Positions 1 through 12,200 of a DNA stretch of 64,000 bases are shown piece after piece. This DNA is from Cyprinodon diabolis (Eukaryota > Chordata > Actinopteri > Cyprinodontiformes > Cyprinodontidae). How positions within the stretch are numbered: the stretch's first letter is position 1; each line of letters begins with the position of its first letter. The DNA lies in NCBI GenBank assembly GCA_030533445.1, contig CM060078.1, positions 27,948,091 through 28,012,090 on the forward strand. Direction: 5' to 3'. The notes under the pieces are model-generated. The model did not search any database and was not told the DNA's origin. It saw only the letters and a list, made by a program, of their open reading frames with translations. The position numbers and the translations under genes are program-made.

Positions 1-863
1 CAGTATTATAAACAACGGAGTTGATGGCAGCAGCACAGCTGAAATTCTCTCCAGGATGGTGTCACTGCTTGACAGGAACAGACCAGATGAAGCTACTGTG
101 AGAAAGAGCAGAGAGAGCATAACATAAGAGATTTAACTAACAGATTCTGCAGAGTGGGAGAACAGAGATAAAATGATGAAAAGGGGCTCCCTATGTCCTC
201 CAGCAGTCTATGCCTATAGCAGCATAACTATAGAGATAGCTGAGGATAACCTGAGCCACTCTAACTATAAGCTTTATTAAAAAGGAAAGTTTTAAGCCTG
301 CCCTTAAAAGTAGACAGGATGTCTGCCTCATGGACTAAAACTGGGCCACAGGAGAGCAGCCTGATAACTAAAAGATCTGCCTCCCATTCCACTTTTAGAA
401 AGTCAAGAACCACCAGTAAACCTGCAGGTTGAGAGCGAAGTGCTCTGTCAGGATTATGTCTATCTTTGTTCCTTCTTACCAAACCTGAAGTCAAAATTCA
501 ATATGGCTCCCACATGTTTAAAATTTTAGAATTGATTTTCATTTATATGAAATCCAAAGAAAAACATGGTCATTAGCTTACACTGCTAGTGGTTAGCTTA
601 GCACTGGTTCTCCCCAGAGCAAACCTTTTAGAACGGAACCATTTTGCAAGAGTTACAGTTACTAAATCTGCAATTTGAGGGACTAAAAACCTGTATATAT
701 TGGATGTATTGGGGGAAAAAGGAAACGAAGAATGGCATAAATCAAAAGCAATGTGTTTTTTGAATATAATTAGGACACTGAAGTTTATAAAAATTGGCCA
801 AGTAGTTATAATCCTTGTGTCGTATGAGTCCTTGTCATTTGCAGCTGTTTGCTCTGCCCACAG
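1..863. other. No exon recognised; probable upstream ada2 intron
   Basis: No conserved protein segment was recognised on either strand. The first ada2 exon in the window starts at 864 in the middle of a codon, so this stretch is most simply the preceding intron. The signal-peptide and N-terminal exons of ada2 must lie to the left of the window. Short open frames here overlap on both strands and show no family motif. Confidence 0.5.
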
Positions 864-3800
864 GCGCGGCGCTCCACATCCACAGCTCATCTCTGGTCAG
901 TGCCGAATGGCTGGTAAAAAATGTCACCTACAGACCTCACTGCTACATCTGCTTCACGTGGGACAACTCGGTCCGTTTCCTGTTCTCCAATCGACAGCCC
1001 TTCCCTCGATGGGACTGCTTCTACTGGCAGCTGCTGGAGTCGCTAAGAGCCCGGATAGAGGACAATGCAGCATTTGACAACAGGTAAGTAGAGAATAAAG
1101 CTTATTCATGTTTAAAGGTAGAACATGAGCTGAAATATTCAACTTCTGGTGTTTTTTTTTTAGCTTAATCCAGCACCTCACACTATTTACTGAGGATCCA
1201 GATGGTGAATATCCAAACCAAGATGTTGTGTGGGAGAAGTTTGAGAAGGCCTTCATTGCTACTGCAGGGTTAGTCGCACACGCTCCTATTCTGAGGGACT
1301 ACATCTACCAGGGCTTAGAGGAGCTTCACAAAGACAACGTCATGTATCTGGAACTGAGGAGTGGCCTATCAAGGGTTTGTTTTCTTTCTAGAAAATTTAA
1401 TGTAGTTTATTTTATTTTTTTTATACATTTCATCTGTAAAATCTCCTTTCTTGTCCTGATTGCAGACGTATGAGCTTGATGGAACCATTCATGACAAGAT
1501 TTGGACTCTGAAGATGTTCCAGGAAGTCATATCAAAGTTCAAACAAAATCATCCAGATTTTTTCGGAGCACGCATCATAATTTCTGTCCACAGGTAAAAT
1601 ATTGTTCAGATATAAAGATATAATCTGGCTATATTGAAAGGTTTCACTGTTGAAGCAAATACCAGGGGTGCTTTTGAACAATTTCAACACCAAAAAACAT
1701 ACTTCAGTTAAAGTGGAAGCGGCGTGCATCCATTTCCTCACTTTATTGTTACGGCTTATTATATTCAACTAAAATTGAATTCATCATCTCATGGTTGAAG
1801 CAGAAATAGCTGCTCAAAGAAGGCGATGAAAAAAGAAAAGCCTTTTACTGGGCAGTTTCTAAAGTCTTTGAGACATTTTGATTTAAGGAGCACACTAAGA
1901 TATGTAATAAAATACTTCAAAGCGCATATCTTATTGAATATGAGACAGGCTGACTTTGTTTTATATGTAATAAATTTTACTAAGCCACTTAATCGGAAAC
2001 AGACCATATCTGTTAAATGGTTACCAAACAATTTATGGGTTCTAGGTTGATGCATTGGATTGATTGTCTGAGTTTTCTATGAAGTTTAAATTACATTAGT
2101 TACAGTTTCCTTTCTGTAGGGGCTGGAAATTACAAGTCATCTAAACTAGCCCACTCCACTATGGTTATATCATTTTCAGAGCAGATGTTGTCTCAGTTGT
2201 ACATGCGTCCTATTTTAGATGGCACTTCGACAACTTCCTTGGAAAAATATAAAGATTAAACAATATAAAATGCTGGAAAACAAAATTTACTTAAAGAAGA
2301 AAAGATGAAATCATTGCCTTTGCTCAGAGTAGACTTTCTTTGGTTCTAAAGTCTCTCGCTGAGAATTTGGATTTATGTATCCAAATTGTTGGTTCATTCA
2401 TGTTTTTATTGCTGTTGTACTTTTTCCTCCCATACCGTGGAACACACACTGGTCTGAAAATCATTTACCAAAGCTGCTCACGTTGTTCCACTGTAGCCTT
2501 CCATCCAAGATCCTGGTTTAGCTTTTAGAGCTTCACCTGGACAAACACATCTCCCACTTTAATGTTCGCAGGTTGCTGATGATCAGGCTATATAATGAGT
2601 AATTCATTTGATTTTAGTTTTAAACAAACCAACAAAGCTGTGGAGCATTACAAATGAGTATAAAAAGTCATAATTTTTAAAATATTTTTCAATTTATTTA
2701 TTTATTTCCAAATACTAAAAATGTTATATATTTTTTTGTTTTATTTTAAGTTTCATAATTAACGCACAGCCTATTAGTTTGAATAAATCTATTTTTTCCG
2801 TTGTTTTGATTTAAGGTTGAATTTAAAGATAATGACAATGGACTCTGGAACTTCACGCACTCTTTTGCTCCTTTTAAGACGCAGCCAAAGCCCGTCTTTC
2901 CAAACCTGTACGATCAATTATGTCGGATTTCTAATGGTGCTGCGCAGCACTTGGTGGTTGCATGCCTTAAAGGTGCCTTTCTGCTCACATGAAACTAGGC
3001 CCCCTGGGCCTTCTGGCCCTGTGAGGACCCCACTTGGTGGTGGTTTGACCTTAAAGATCCCGGGACTTTCATCCAGAGTGACCTTGGGCATGGACGACCT
3101 CTAATGGAGCCAATGGGCTTGCTGCCGCAGTCCCTTGGGATCTATGTCCTCCAGGTTCGGGCCCCCTTTGGGGTTTGGCCCCTCGAGCTTTGGAGTCCAG
3201 GTGCTCTTGTCTGCCCTTCTCTGGTGGCTGCAGCCATCCTTATGTCTGCCCTCCTTGTGTCCCAGTGATACGGGTGCCTCTTGATAATAGGGCTCACGTT
3301 GCCTCTTTTTCTGTCCCGGGCCCTGTAGGGCTAGTCTGTGGCCCCCAACACCTGCTATTAAGCAGATTTTCCTTCTCAAGAAGCTTTGTGAATCCTTAAT
3401 ACGCAAACATGCTCATGCATTTGGTTTCAGGTGTTCACAGATACAAACTAATCCTAAATACTAAGCTGCAACTACAGATATTTACCACCCTGAATAATAT
3501 GGTGTAATCACCTTAGGTTCTGATTGATGGAACATAGAAAGGATTCCCGCTTTTACTTTGCTTGTCTGTCATCTTCTTTTTGCTGTAAAACTCGGTTTTC
3601 TGTTCCTCTTGTCTCATAAAGTTCTTATACAAATATAATGCAGAACCTTATGGCAATAGTCATACTGGTTTACTTGTGAAAGCAAAGCTGTTGGGCTATC
3701 AGCTAGCTCTGGGACATCAATTCCCTGAGCTATATTGGCTAAACAGGACACACACACAACAAAAAAAAAAATAGGAACAAAGGGGTAATGTATCACATAC

Positions 3801-6800
3801 TGCACGGATATTAAGGTTTGTATAACATTCTATATATGTTTGAAATGGCCAAACAAGAAACAAACTATGAAGTCATGGTGCCAGATGCATGTTGGGGGTC
3901 TAAAATGCTGTTATCTTGAGCAGATTCAGATAAGTTCACCAGCTTGAGGTGTAAAGTGCTATTTCTCATTTGTGCCTGCTATTTAAAATATTTGTGCTAA
4001 ACATGATAGGGGTTTGTTATTAAACCCATTGTTTCAACAGCATTTGTTGTTCTCTTCAGGGCTCTGGGCGTATCAGAGGTCAAAGCTGCCGTGACGGAGG
4101 CCATACAGCTGAAAAAGGACTTCCCAGACGTTATAGCAGGATTTGACTTGGTAAGATCAGTTTTAACCCGTCTGCGCTCCTAGACGGACCAGTGTTTAAC
4201 AACTCCACCTTCACCTGTTGGTATGGGTTGCAGGTTGGCAGGGAGAACAGTGGAAGGACTCTTTGGTACTTCAGAGAAGCCCTTTCCTTGCCAGCTGAAC
4301 TGGGGGCATCACTGCCGTACTTCTTTCATGCAGGAGAAACAGGTCAGTGTTTCTTAATATAAATTATTTAAGGATTAATTTATCAATGATTTTGTGCGAT
4401 CTAAAGGTGTAGGGAAGCAAAAGATATTTTAGATTGATGCACAAAGCCAAGCCAAGTACTTCCAGCTAGCTTATCCATCCAAGATGGATGGCATTATAGA
4501 TGCACTGGTTGTGATATCTCAGTTTTACGAAAAATTTCAAAAGACTATATTGTTTCTTTAGGAGCGTTCACATCAAGCTTTTAGTTAGCAATGCGTACAT
4601 TGTACACCCTTTACAAAAAAAGGACAAAAGTACAAATACTTTATTTAAGAAGAAATTCTTGCCATCTATACTTTACTAGAGTAACAATTTTTAGGTAACT
4701 TTTTATTTCTCCCCCTTACCTTTTTCTGCAATTATCTCTACATTCTACTCCTTGCATTTTAAAAATAGACTCGTTAGTTTTATTTCTTTTGAGCAAATTT
4801 TCGTTCTGTCCTGTTGGTATTTAAAAGGATAAAAACCATCAAATAATTTGTTTTTTGTGGTTGGACTCGGTGCTGAACCAACTTGCTGTTCAACACATAC
4901 CAAAATAAATCGTTTTTAGAGAGGATGCAAAGTTATAAAATAAGGAAATTAAGGATAAGGTAATCATCATCCAAAATTGTAGAAAAATGTTCCTATAATA
5001 TAGTGCAGTAAGAAGTTTAAAGCTTCTGTCCTTCACATTTTTTTCTGCAGTACTTTTATACTTTAACTAATTTTAAAAATGATACTTTTACACTTTTACT
5101 TGAGTAAAAAGCTTAATTTGATACTCTAACTTCTACAAACGTGTTTTAAACAGTAAAAATTATACTTCAGTATTAAATATAAAAAAACCTTTGACACCTC
5201 TGCATTTTAGTAAAGTTAATTTGACTATGTAGTAAAATGGCAAAATCCGTTTTCCTACCTGAATCATGTGAGGAGTAATAAACTTTATAAGCCCAAGACT
5301 TGTTTAATTTGTTACTCATAACCAATAAAAAAATGTAGTAATGTAGTGTCCGCCTGTATCAGAGGCAGAGACGGTCAACTAAAGGATGGTACCAGATGAT
5401 TGAGTAAAATGGAAGGGGAAAATTAAGGTGAAGAAATTAGATAAAAATAACAATGCTACGCTGTGCAGCATTTTGAAGTATGCCGAGACTGAAACTCAAA
5501 AGCTCTGTTGTTTTGTTAGATGTAACAAGATCCTCGGGGAACAAGAGGATCAAAATGCAGAAAGCAAAAGTATCTTTAAAAAGTATTGTGAACAAGGAGT
5601 TCAGGCGACTGCAGGTTTACTTAAATACATACTTTAAAAACATAGAATTTTCTACTAACAATAATACAAGCCTTGAGGCTGGCTTAATGGAGACTTTCTA
5701 ATACAGCGGCTGCATAAAGGAAGGTCTTTATGTATGCCATGGCCTTCATGGGATCCAGAAACTCTTTACTATCCTATTTGTATGTAATTTGGAATCTCGC
5801 TTGATAGAGTAATCCGAAGCGCACATCCATGCGTCATCGTAAGCTTTCCTTACGTCAGACAAAGCGGTGCGCGCCTTGGCCCCGCTGGTGGTGTAGACCG
5901 GGAAGATTGCGATTCTTCTGTTGTAGGTCAGCAAGGTTTGATCTGTGGCTCTCCTCAGAACACCGGAAGCGTCTCCATCAAAATGCAGCTTGGCGATGAT
6001 TACATGGGGTCCCCCTGTTGCTTCAGGTCGTCTTTTACTGTACTTTATTTGTGATGATTGACATATTTAGGGAAATTCATGGTGGTGAGAGCTGGTTGAC
6101 AGGAAACGTTCAGAAAATCTGTATCTATTTGGTATCTGTAAGATTTAAAATGAGTATTATAGCTTTTTGGCTTCGTCAAATCATATTGAAATAGTTTCCG
6201 AATCTTTATTTTTAAACTGCAGTATGAAGGCACCGCCATTTTACACAGATTGAATGAATATGCATTAAAACCAGTGATGGGACTAACGGCGTTGAAAGTA
6301 ACGGCGTTACTAACGCCGTTACCTTGTTTTAGTAACGAGTAATCTAACTAATTACTTTGACTGTAACTATAACGCAGTTACCATAGCAGACACCCCGTTA
6401 CTGCGCGTTACTCAGGTCGCACAATGAACCTTTTTTCATGATAGGAATCATGCGCAGCTGCGTGAAGCTGACACCCCACCCACGTCAAAAAACTCTGCAA
6501 ATAGACTGAATGGTTAGTGCAACGTTAGTGCAGATTTGTGCAGAAAAAAATATTGTTTGTGCTACTTTTGTTTAAGAGATATTAAAGATTATTTTTTAGG
6601 TCATCCAGAGGTGCGCGCCTTGTCATGAGAGAGGGGAGAATGAGAATGGCTGATGTATAGTGAGATTCCGTCTGTCAGTGGGTAGGTGGGTGTTTCCGCT
6701 GGTGGGTGTTAACGTACAGCACACACAGAGAGATGGAGAGTGAGGAGGATCCAGCAGCAAACAGCGTTTTCCAGATGGAAATACCGGTGTCACGTCGAGC

Positions 6801-8946
6801 TGCGTTTCCCCATCACATACGGTTTCCTCTGCATCTCCGCACAGCGCAGGCGGCACGATTCACCGCGCAAGCGACAGGAAACGCGCATGCTCGCTAAATG
6901 CGCGCAACAGTTGCCATGTGCTCGCGCCACAGGGGAACTGTGGAGAGCGTGAACTATCAAATGAAAGGGAGAAATCTGGATGGATGGATGGATGGATGGG
7001 TGGATGGATGGATGGATGGATGGATGGATGGATAGATACTCTGCCTTTTCAACCTACTGTATTTTTTATTTTAAACATTATTTGATGGCCTTTGTGGCAG
7101 GGATGGAGATCCATATTTTATGTCACACGCAGAGTATACATCTAGATAGATAGATGATAGATAGATAGATGTTGCAGTATCTATAACAACCCAAACACAC
7201 AGGATTTCAAAATTAGACATCCCCAGTTATTAATTTCACCAGATCTGAATGCCCTGTTAAAAAACTTCACATAGCGTTCCCCCCTGATGTCATTTACGTT
7301 GAGTTGCAATAAATGCTAAACTCTCTGCAGGTTCTTGTCTTTGTCATCCACTCTATTCAGCTGGCTTTGGAAACACACCGCGAGAAGGTGGGGGCTGGGT
7401 GGTGAGGGTTACGGGGGCGAGAAACGCAAAAGTAACGCAATAGTTACTTTTACTAGTAACTAGTTACTTTTATTGTGGAGTAACTCAGTTAGTAACTCAG
7501 TTACTTTTTGGGAGAAGTAACTAGTAACTATAACTAATTACTTTTTCAAAGTAACGTGCCCAACACTGATTAAAACATACAGAGTTGTATTTATCCATAT
7601 TTAGTTCTTAAAAAACCAGCACCTACGTTGCACAAACTAACCTTGACCATCATTTAAATAATTTATTAATCCCATTCATTGTTTCAGCCTTACTTCTCTT
7701 GATTAACAGCATCCATTTAGCACATTTATGGGTTGATCTGTTGGTCAATGGTTAAAATATTGGCTTAGAATGGAAGCTGTATTTCAGCTCAGCACTGCTG
7801 GCATAAATTATGAAGTGTCTGAGAGGGATTATGTAATCTGGCTTTAATTTCCCACCTCACTCTTTGTTGTCAGTTTCCCCATCAGGCTTGTATTTGGTAA
7901 ACCACACCCCTAAGTTCTACTGGATAAAAAGGTGAAACAGTTGAAACACAGTATGTTGATGGATTTTGTAAACCTAAATAGTTTTACATTTTTTGTTTGT
8001 GTCTAGATGATGAAGGAACAGACGTAGATCAAAATCTCCTAGATGCTCTGCTCTTCAACACCAGCCGCATTGGGCACGGCTACGCTCTGGCCCACCATCC
8101 TCTGGCCAAAGAGATTTCTAGGAAAAGAAACGTCGCCGTGGAGCTTTGCCCCATTTCTAACCAGGTATTCTATCAAAGCTGATCTCTGAGCAGGACATGG
8201 ACCTGTTCTCATGTTTCTGATGTTAATCAGGTGTTGAAGCTGGTCTCTGACCTGAGGAATCACCCTGCAGCCATGCTGATGTCTGAAGGCCACCCGATGG
8301 TGATCAGCTCAGACGACCCCTCCATGTTTGGAACCACTGGGCTCTCTTTTGACTTTTACGAAGCCTTTGTGGGGATTGGAGGGCTGAAGGCAAATCTGGG
8401 CACGCTGAAAGAGTTGGTCGTCAACTCCATCAGGTCAGACCAAGTGATTGAACACGCCAGAACAAGTCAAACTGTTTATTTCCAGAAAAATGTACATTTA
8501 GAAGAAAAGCATGTAACATATTAGGTATTGTCAGTTGTTGTGGTAGATATGTTTCTCTTCCTGTGTGGAAAATTCACCTTTTGAGGTCTGTTTTCTGATA
8601 TCTTTCAGCCTTCTGCAAAGCATTGGGCTGCAAGATATCTAAAAATACACAAGCTGTGATGGTTAAACTTTTGGGTTCATAGAGACTATAGGCCACAGTC
8701 AACTCTCCAACATTCCTGTAATTCTAAATAATCCAATTTATACGACCATCTATTACCATAGAGATGAAGGGTGTGACCTGAGGAGCTGCTCTGTTCTGTG
8801 TGCATAAACTAAAGTATCTATATGAGTGAACTCTCCAATAATCAGCTGTTCTTTGCAGGTACAGCTCACTGCCCGATGAGCTTAAGGACAGAGCTTTTAC
8901 CATGTGGCAAACCAAATGGGACAGCTTCATCTCTGCTAACTCCTGA
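864..8946 (+). CDS. ada2: Adenosine deaminase 2 (ADA2/CECR1 family), 5'-truncated by the window edge
   Basis: Secreted zinc enzyme that deaminates adenosine and deoxyadenosine to inosine forms outside the cell. Eight coding exons, all with AG/GT borders and matching phases: 864-1083, 1164-1374, 1466-1593, 4060-4150, 4234-4342, 8007-8164, 8231-8433, 8859-8946 (TGA). They give about 402 residues; human ADA2 has 511, so roughly the first 105 (signal peptide, dimerisation region) lie outside the window. Visible active-site parts, in order: LHIH (zinc pair) in the first exon, FHAGE (zinc His, catalytic Glu), IGHGYAL (catalytic His) and SSDDP (zinc Asp). ELCPISNQ and [12 protein letters not shown] are ADA2-type signatures and separate it from intracellular ADA1. 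No break is seen, so it looks functional. Its 3' end overlaps galnt8 on the other strand. Teleosts may carry two ada2 copies; which one this is cannot be decided here. Confidence 0.95.
1594..4059. other. ada2 intron, no gene
   Basis: AT-rich intron between the ada2 exons ending at 1593 and starting at 4060. It contains a sharply GC-richer patch (2990-3410, listed separately); the rest shows only short overlapping open frames on both strands and homopolymer or ATTT-rich tracts. Confidence 0.6.
2990..3410. repeat. GC-rich patch, possibly a dispersed repeat
   Basis: About 420 bases rich in GGCCC, CCTT and CTGG words inside an otherwise AT-rich intron, with abrupt edges. Open frames occur on both strands (2817-3104 and 3175-3399 on +, 3101-3406 on -), but none matches a family I recognise. 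No terminal repeats or target duplication were found. An inserted repeat or retrocopied fragment is the likeliest reading. Confidence 0.3.
4600..5205. repeat. Degenerate dispersed repeat (ACTCAAGTAAAAGT-rich type)
   Basis: The stretch starts with words such as AAAGTACAAATACTTT and ends with ACTTGAGTAAAAAG followed by TTTGACACCTCTG. I associate this arrangement with a common fish non-autonomous DNA-transposon group. Similar words recur near 45660-45870, 47190-47290 and 48690-48810. The edges are too decayed to show a target duplication. Confidence 0.3.
5704..6035 (-). pseudogene. L1-like LINE ORF1 fragment (dead)
   Basis: Read on the - strand, the stretch encodes a piece resembling the C-terminal half of L1-like ORF1 proteins: [20 protein letters not shown], then [21 protein letters not shown] and [10 protein letters not shown], then a [17 protein letters not shown] tail. 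The tail is in another frame from the main part, so at least one frameshift separates them, and no ORF2 (endonuclease or reverse transcriptase) lies next to it. It is a truncated relic inside an ada2 intron, inverted relative to ada2. ORF1 proteins bind RNA and chaperone LINE retrotransposition; this copy cannot. Confidence 0.6.
6272..7568. mobile_element. Non-autonomous hAT-type DNA transposon with 8-bp target duplication
   Basis: The ends are CAGTGATGGGACTAACG on the left and, read on the other strand, CAGTGTTGGGCACGTTACTT on the right, followed inward by runs of TAACTAGTAACT-type words. The element is bounded on both sides by the same 8 bases, ATTAAAAC (6264-6271 and 7569-7576). CAGTG ends with 8-bp duplications are typical of hAT transposons. 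No transposase is present in the 1,297 bp, so movement needed an enzyme from elsewhere. The interior holds a GGAT microsatellite and a GATA tract. It sits inside the ada2 intron 4343-8006. Confidence 0.85.
6977..7036. repeat. (GGAT)n microsatellite
   Basis: About 15 tandem GGAT units with one GGGT variant, inside the hAT element. A shorter GATA tract lies at about 7142-7171. Confidence 0.9.
8475..8480 (-). promoter_or_regulatory. Candidate galnt8 polyadenylation signal
   Basis: AATAAA on the - strand, the nearest canonical hexamer I found downstream of the galnt8 stop at 9043. It lies within the last ada2 intron. If it is used, galnt8 mRNA would also run antisense across the last coding exon of ada2. 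This rests on the motif alone. Confidence 0.3.
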
Positions 8947-9042
8947 CTGTCCCGTTCACCTAATCCTGTTTGACTTGAACTATGAATGAGGAAGGATGCT
9001 GTCGCCGTGGACCTCCTGGATGAAGCTCCACTTGTTTTGCGT

Positions 9043-9207
9043 TTACAGTACAAGTTTCTCTGAAAGACGGTGCAGTTTTTGTGCCGTGACGTCATGTTGC
9101 AGCTTCCATCGCTGACCACTGCACTGCTGAAGAACCAGTTTGAGATTCAAGCCTCGCATTGAGATTTCCAGACACCTCTTTGTTTCTCTGTTCTGGATCT
9201 GCCCCCC
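9043..9207 (-). CDS. galnt8: galnt8 last coding exon, antisense to the ada2 3' UTR
   Basis: This exon has no ATG and is easily missed. The - strand acceptor reads GAACAG, the exon opens in phase 0 with [15 protein letters not shown] and ends TAA at 9043-9045, 54 residues. It supplies the third (gamma) repeat of the lectin domain: [15 protein letters not shown] with its QRW motif, and KLQHD. Without it the previous exon would read through its donor for six codons (VKTITS) to a TAA and give a protein lacking that repeat. The similarity to the GALNT8 C-terminus and the exact phase make it convincing. Confidence 0.88.
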   Translation of the reverse strand, partial: GGQIQNRETKRCLEISMRGLNLKLVLQQCSGQRWKLQHDVTAQKLHRLSEKLVL

Positions 9208-12200
9208 CTGTTCACAAATAAATCTTTAAGTTCCCCTCCAACAAACAAGCTTCTGTTTCATATTTAAGAAGTTATTGTTTTTACCTGTTTGAAGTCCCAG
9301 AACATGTGCAGTTTCTTCTGCTCTGCCATTCTACACTGATACAGTCCAGGTAAAGCTCCTAAACCAGGATCCAGCAGACAGTCGCTGCTGTCGTATTTGT
9401 GGGATTTGAACCCACCGATGTGCAGTGTCCCATCAGTGTGGTAATGGCAATGCTGGGACAAGAAAATCAAATTATCCACCATCAACAAATGTTCTGCTGA
9501 AAGCTTCTACACCAGGGGTGTCAAACTGATTTTCTTTCCAACCAAGCAATAGCATCAGACTCCATTCATCTCATCAAGGGAGTCCAATCTGAACAAGACT
9601 TGATGAGATGACTGGAGTCTGATGCTATTGCTTGGTTGGAAAGAAAACCTGCAGCCACATGGCCCTTCCTGGAACCGGTTTAACACCTGTGCTCTACACA
9701 ATACCTGTGGGGTGAAGAAGTGGCATCCATGTAAGATGGGGATGAAGCCAGGAACTGGGCCCCGATCCACACACTGATCAGGCAGGAGATCATTAATCAG
9801 CTGCAAAAACAAACCATGTCACCCAGTGCAGACTGATCTCCACAGAATGAAAGGTTATGGCTGCTTAATAAATATAGAGAATTTTTACATTAATGTATTA
9901 AATTTGAAAAAAGTATTGCACCACATTTGGGTTCTTGCATCCCAATGTGAAAAGCTTTAGTTTTTGACTTACAGCTCCATAACCAAGCAGGTCACTCATT
10001 GGTTCCAGCATAGGATACACATTATCCAGGTACCACTGGAAGGGCTTACACTTCAGCCTCTCTCTCAGCTTCTTCCTCTCAGAAACATCTCCGATGTCTA
10101 TCCCATGATTCTGTTCAAATGAGATCACATGAGGCTGTTTGCTTGATGGTTAACAGTTTGCAGCCTTTAAAAAAACCTAATCGAGTTATTTTTGATGATA
10201 AAAGATTGAACTCATGTTAGTAATAATCTGATGCATCTTACGCCGATGGGGAGGTTCCAGGCCACTTCCACGTTGTATTTGTAGTCGTCCAGCCACACCT
10301 CCGCCACCCGCAAGGCGTTGCGCCTCACGAAGGAGCTCAGATCTCGGGCATAAGGCTTATGAAAGCGTTCAATGTGAGCGATCCTTGAGCAGGGGATTAT
10401 CTCTATGCTGCCTCCACACAGCCATACCTGCAAAACACAAACTCACTTTAAAGAAGGCTTCCAAGCAGGTTGATTTTTTTTTTTTTTTTAGAAATGCCTA
10501 TTAAGGAGCAAGAGCCTATTTCTCCTGGTGCACGCTCTGTTTAAAAGTTGCTGTTTGCATTGCTCATACAAGCTTACTTTCCAAAAGAAGATTTGCAATG
10601 TTTCCTCCATGTCAGACTCGCCAGCAGTAACTGAAAATGTGGAGGAGCACGTAGGATGGCCTTACGTAAACATATCACAAGAATGATTGACAATTAGGAG
10701 GACCCCTTATTTTTAGGATCCACCCAGAAAAAGAACACCCTCCACTATACCTTCGAAACCCCACAGAAAAACAATTCACTGCATTTCTTTTTAAAGTCTC
10801 ACCCGGATGCCGAGCTCTACATTTTCACCTCCGTATATTTTCATCCCGCCGTCGAGGCTCCCGATCTCGCCAAAGAACTTGCGTTCAGCCACCAGTATTC
10901 CCATGACAGACGGGCTCCTAGTTTGTACATAGGAAAACAGACTATCAACAACAGCGAGTCAATAAATACTTTTAAATACATCCTTCTGTTGGCAAGAGTA
11001 AATATCCAATGACTGATAAAAATGATAAAAAGTCTTAATACTCATGCATTATGTTCAAGTCTTCCTCCTTAAGTCCTCAAGAGTAGAAGGATAAGACTAG
11101 AACATGTAAGTTATGTAAACATTATATAACTGTTTTTTGTTAGTTCACCTAACAAGGGAGGCACTTTAAAATAATCTGAATATTCTTATCAAAGGAAAAG
11201 ATTTCCTTCAGCATTGAACAATCAGAATATACGTTTTAGAACGAAATAAGTCAACAGGGATGTAGCTAAATGGCGGGCCTCGGGTGGCCATGGCCACCCT
11301 AGGAGGTTTTTTGCCTCAATGCTGATCTAATTCACCACCTCTGGAACTAGCAGTTCCCCAAAGGGTGGCAGCGCTGATGCTTTTAGTGGAATGCTACGTT
11401 TGATAATTTCAGAGTAAACACACAAAGATCCCAGCATGAAGGTGCCACATTGTCTGAGTATCAACCCTGCACAATTTTCAGGAATATAAGGTGTCTCAGG
11501 GAAATTTAGTCGAATAACTACCGTCTTTATAACAAATTTAGAACGGGGGAAGTGACATATGCCATAAAGCTGTCTGCTTCCATTTTTAAACTTGTAAAGT
11601 CTCATCTTTTCCCTAGTGTTTAATACTCAAAGTAGTGGTAGTTGATTTAATGTTTTGTTGCTTTTATTTGCTGTATTGTTTTTACTAATATATATAAGTT
11701 AAGTCAGATTTTTTTTTAGCTAGAATGAGTATTACCTTAATTATCATATTATAATATGACCTCAAAAATTGGATAGAACAAGTCATAGTATAATATGACA
11801 TAAATAATTGGCAAAGATGAGTCACAGGATATTATGACCTCAAAAATTGGCTAAATCGAGTCATAGTATAATATCTCCTCAAAAATAGGCTAAATCGAGT
11901 CATACTATATCACCTCAAAAATTGGATAAAACAAGTCATAGTATAGTATGACCTCAGAAATAGGCTTAAATGAGTCATAGTATAGTGTGACCTCAAAAAT
12001 TAGCAAAATCGAGTCATACTATAATATGACCTAAAAAATTGGATAAAACAAGTCATAGTATAGTTTGACCTCAAAAACACGCTAGATCGAGTCACAGGAT
12101 AGTATGACCTCAAAAATAGGCTAAATCAAGTCATACTAGAATATCACTTCAAAAATACGCTAAATCGAATCATAGGACAGTATGACCGCTAAAACCAGTC

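Noticed and set aside
6623..6952. Open frames on both strands inside the hAT element
   Set aside because: Non-autonomous interior with no transposase motif; frames overlap on both strands.
8724..9119. 131-residue - strand open frame antisense to the ada2 end
   Set aside because: It is in a different frame from the galnt8 terminal exon and has no family features.
9264..9488. galnt8 ending with a read-through of the 9285 donor (VKTITS, then stop)
   Set aside because: It would remove the third lectin repeat. A proper acceptor and an in-phase exon with the expected motifs were found at 9043-9207, so read-through is at best a minor isoform.
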